Source: an uncultured Sulfurovum sp.
GTDB taxonomy: Bacteria; Campylobacterota; Campylobacteria; Campylobacterales; Sulfurovaceae
NCBI GenBank assembly: GCA_902727855.1
Contig: CACVAS010000107.1
Span: forward strand, 1 to 64,000
Reading direction: 5' to 3'
DNA length: 64,000 bases
The notes beneath the pieces are model-generated. The model did not search any database. It saw only the letters and a program-made list of their open reading frames with translations, and had not been told where the DNA came from. The translations under genes and the position numbers were made by a program. Within the stretch, counting starts at the first letter, position 1; each line of letters starts with the position of its first letter. Shown here one piece after another: positions 62,803 through 64,000 of this stretch.

Positions 62803-63375
62803 ATGACACTTTTCGTAGGTCTAGGTAATCCAGGATCAAAATACGAAAATACACGACACAATATTGGTTTTAAGGTTGTTGATGCATTAGCTAACAGCCT
62901 TAATGCTAGAGATATTTCTAAAAATTCTTTTAGAGGTATCCTTTCCCGAAATACCTCCTCACTTTTTTTAAAACCTACTACATTTATGAACCTATCGGGC
63001 GATAGTGTACAAGCCGTTAAGCATTTTTTTAAAATAGAGTTAGAAAATATTATTGTCATTCATGATGATATTGACTTGCCATTTGGTGCAGTACGTTTTA
63101 AAAAAGGTGGTGGTCATGGCGGACACAATGGGCTCAAGTCTATTGATGCCCAGCTTACAAAAGAGTATATACGAGTACGTGTAGGCGTAGGGAAGCCAGA
63201 ACATCAGTCCCAAGTGGCTGACTATGTCTTACATGACTTTTCCAAAGAAGAGTTAACCCAGATTGATAAGCTTATAGAACATATTGTTCTAGCATCAAAG
63301 ATGTTGATGGAAGAAGAACTCATAGAAGTAAAATCAAAATATAGTTTAAAATCTATTGAAGGGCTTAGGCTATGA
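62803..63375 (+). CDS. pth: peptidyl-tRNA hydrolase
   Basis: 190 aa. GLGNPGSKYENTRHNIGF with catalytic His, KPTTFMNLSG, HDDIDLPFG and GGGHGGHNGLKS are diagnostic. It recycles peptidyl-tRNA dropped from ribosomes. Overlaps the next gene by 4 bases. Confidence 0.97.
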   Translation: MTLFVGLGNPGSKYENTRHNIGFKVVDALANSLNARDISKNSFRGILSRNTSSLFLKPTTFMNLSGDSVQAVKHFFKIELENIIVIHDDIDLPFGAVRFKKGGGHGGHNGLKSIDAQLTKEYIRVRVGVGKPEHQSQVADYVLHDFSKEELTQIDKLIEHIVLASKMLMEEELIEVKSKYSLKSIEGLRL

Positions 63376-64000
63376 ATTTTATAAGCCCTCCGCTATACTT
63401 TAGATATTTAGTTACATTATATGGTAAAAATTTATTGGCTGTTCTCTTTGGGCTATCTTTCGCTTTTGCATCAATTGATTATTTTCAACATATACAAAAA
63501 CTTGATGTCTCTGGCAATTATAAAATACTCTATATTTTTTATATGTGGCAAGAAGCTTTGGGATTACTCTATCCTCTCTCCATTGTTTTTGCGCTCATTA
63601 TGACAAAATTAAGTTTAGTTAAAAACAATACTATGGGTGCACTACATGCCTTTGGATATGATAAAAAGAGATTAGTGGTACCTTTTGTTTTTATTGCTCT
63701 ATTAACCTATGGTATTTTTACGTATTTGCATACGACTCAATTTTCATATGCTAAAGACAAAGCAAGTGTTTTATTAGAAAATCAATTAAATGCTTATGAT
63801 GTAAATGATCTTTTCTTTAAATATAATGATACTTTTGTCTATATCAAAAAGTTAGACCCAGTAGAGAAGAAAATTCAAGATATTACTATTTTTAAAGTTG
63901 AAGGTTATAAGGTTAAATATACAATTAATGCACCGTTAGCAACGTTTCATAATGATGAATGGACTGCAATCAATGCCATTTTAAAAACCAGTGTATATGA
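63372..64000 (+). CDS. LptF/LptG-family permease (partial, runs off the window)
   Basis: The frame opens with ATG overlapping the pth stop (ATGA) and stays open for 209 codons to the window end. Three transmembrane segments are visible early (LLAVLFGLSFAFASIDYF; ALGLLYPLSIVFALIM; PFVFIALLTYGIFTYL), followed by a periplasmic beta-rich region. This is the YjgP/YjgQ layout of the LPS-export permease. LptF versus LptG cannot be settled from this part. Confidence 0.85.
   Translation, partial: MNFISPPLYFRYLVTLYGKNLLAVLFGLSFAFASIDYFQHIQKLDVSGNYKILYIFYMWQEALGLLYPLSIVFALIMTKLSLVKNNTMGALHAFGYDKKRLVVPFVFIALLTYGIFTYLHTTQFSYAKDKASVLLENQLNAYDVNDLFFKYNDTFVYIKKLDPVEKKIQDITIFKVEGYKVKYTINAPLATFHNDEWTAINAILKTSVY

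Noticed and set aside
1-64000. tRNA, rRNA, CRISPR array or prophage
   Set aside because: No cloverleaf-like sequence, regular spacer array, or phage structural gene was seen on reading both strands; a dedicated search was not possible.

Overview
The window looks like a chromosomal segment of a Campylobacterota (epsilonproteobacterial) genome, most likely a Sulfurovum-like marine or sediment chemolithotroph. The base composition is AT-rich. The nap genes run napA-G-H-B-F-L-D, an order typical of this group. prfB has no programmed frameshift, and housekeeping genes sit in short strand-switching operons. Assignment below phylum level is inference.

Layout. 0.1-3.1 kb: TetR regulator, UbiB-like kinase and cell-wall amidase. 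3-13 kb: hemB, ribA, rsmG, rhomboid protease, a RAYT transposase fused in frame to pabB, pyrB, yraN and a PhyH-type oxygenase. 13-20 kb: trxA, trxB, dapB, purF, hisIE, an SPFH protein and ilvE. 20-29.6 kb: a Crp/Fnr regulator and a periplasmic nitrate reductase operon with a cytochrome c-NapB fusion and extra small genes. 29.6-31.5 kb: type II restriction-modification (Eco47II-like). 31.5-34 kb: aldehyde dehydrogenase, DUF420 and DUF523 proteins. 34-40.8 kb: accessory island. 40.8-48.6 kb: DegP-like protease, bcp, rpsB, tsf, ABC ATPase, prfB, panC. 48.7-51.2 kb: a secreted FISUMP/cadherin protein and a repeat-rich gap. 51.4-64 kb: PBP2/FtsI, ftsW, murG, bioD, clpS-clpA-aat, tal, pilT-like, rplY, pth and a partial LptF/G permease.

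The standout is the 34-40.8 kb island. It holds a predicted NTP-dependent conflict system: a small EACC1-like protein, a caspase-like protease with a VMAP-C-like tail, a MoxR-type AAA+ ATPase, and a vWA protein ending in an FGE-sulfatase (C-type-lectin fold) domain. The last ~110 bases of that domain, and of a second stand-alone FGE gene, match a non-coding copy between them whose adenines mark almost every difference. This is the template-repeat/variable-repeat signature of a diversity-generating retroelement (DGR). No reverse transcriptase is in the window, so mutagenesis must act from elsewhere or be extinct. A third candidate variable repeat ends the FISUMP protein at 50.7 kb. Together the sequence suggests a defence or self-recognition system whose sensor tip is hypermutated in trans.

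Other points of interest are the RAYT-PabB fusion bounded by inverted repeats, a tri-haem cytochrome-NapB fusion, a C-terminally extended ribosomal protein S2, and a 60-bp tandem repeat after tsf. A 20-base palindrome-containing repeat also supplies the stop codon of three genes. No tRNA, rRNA or CRISPR array was seen.
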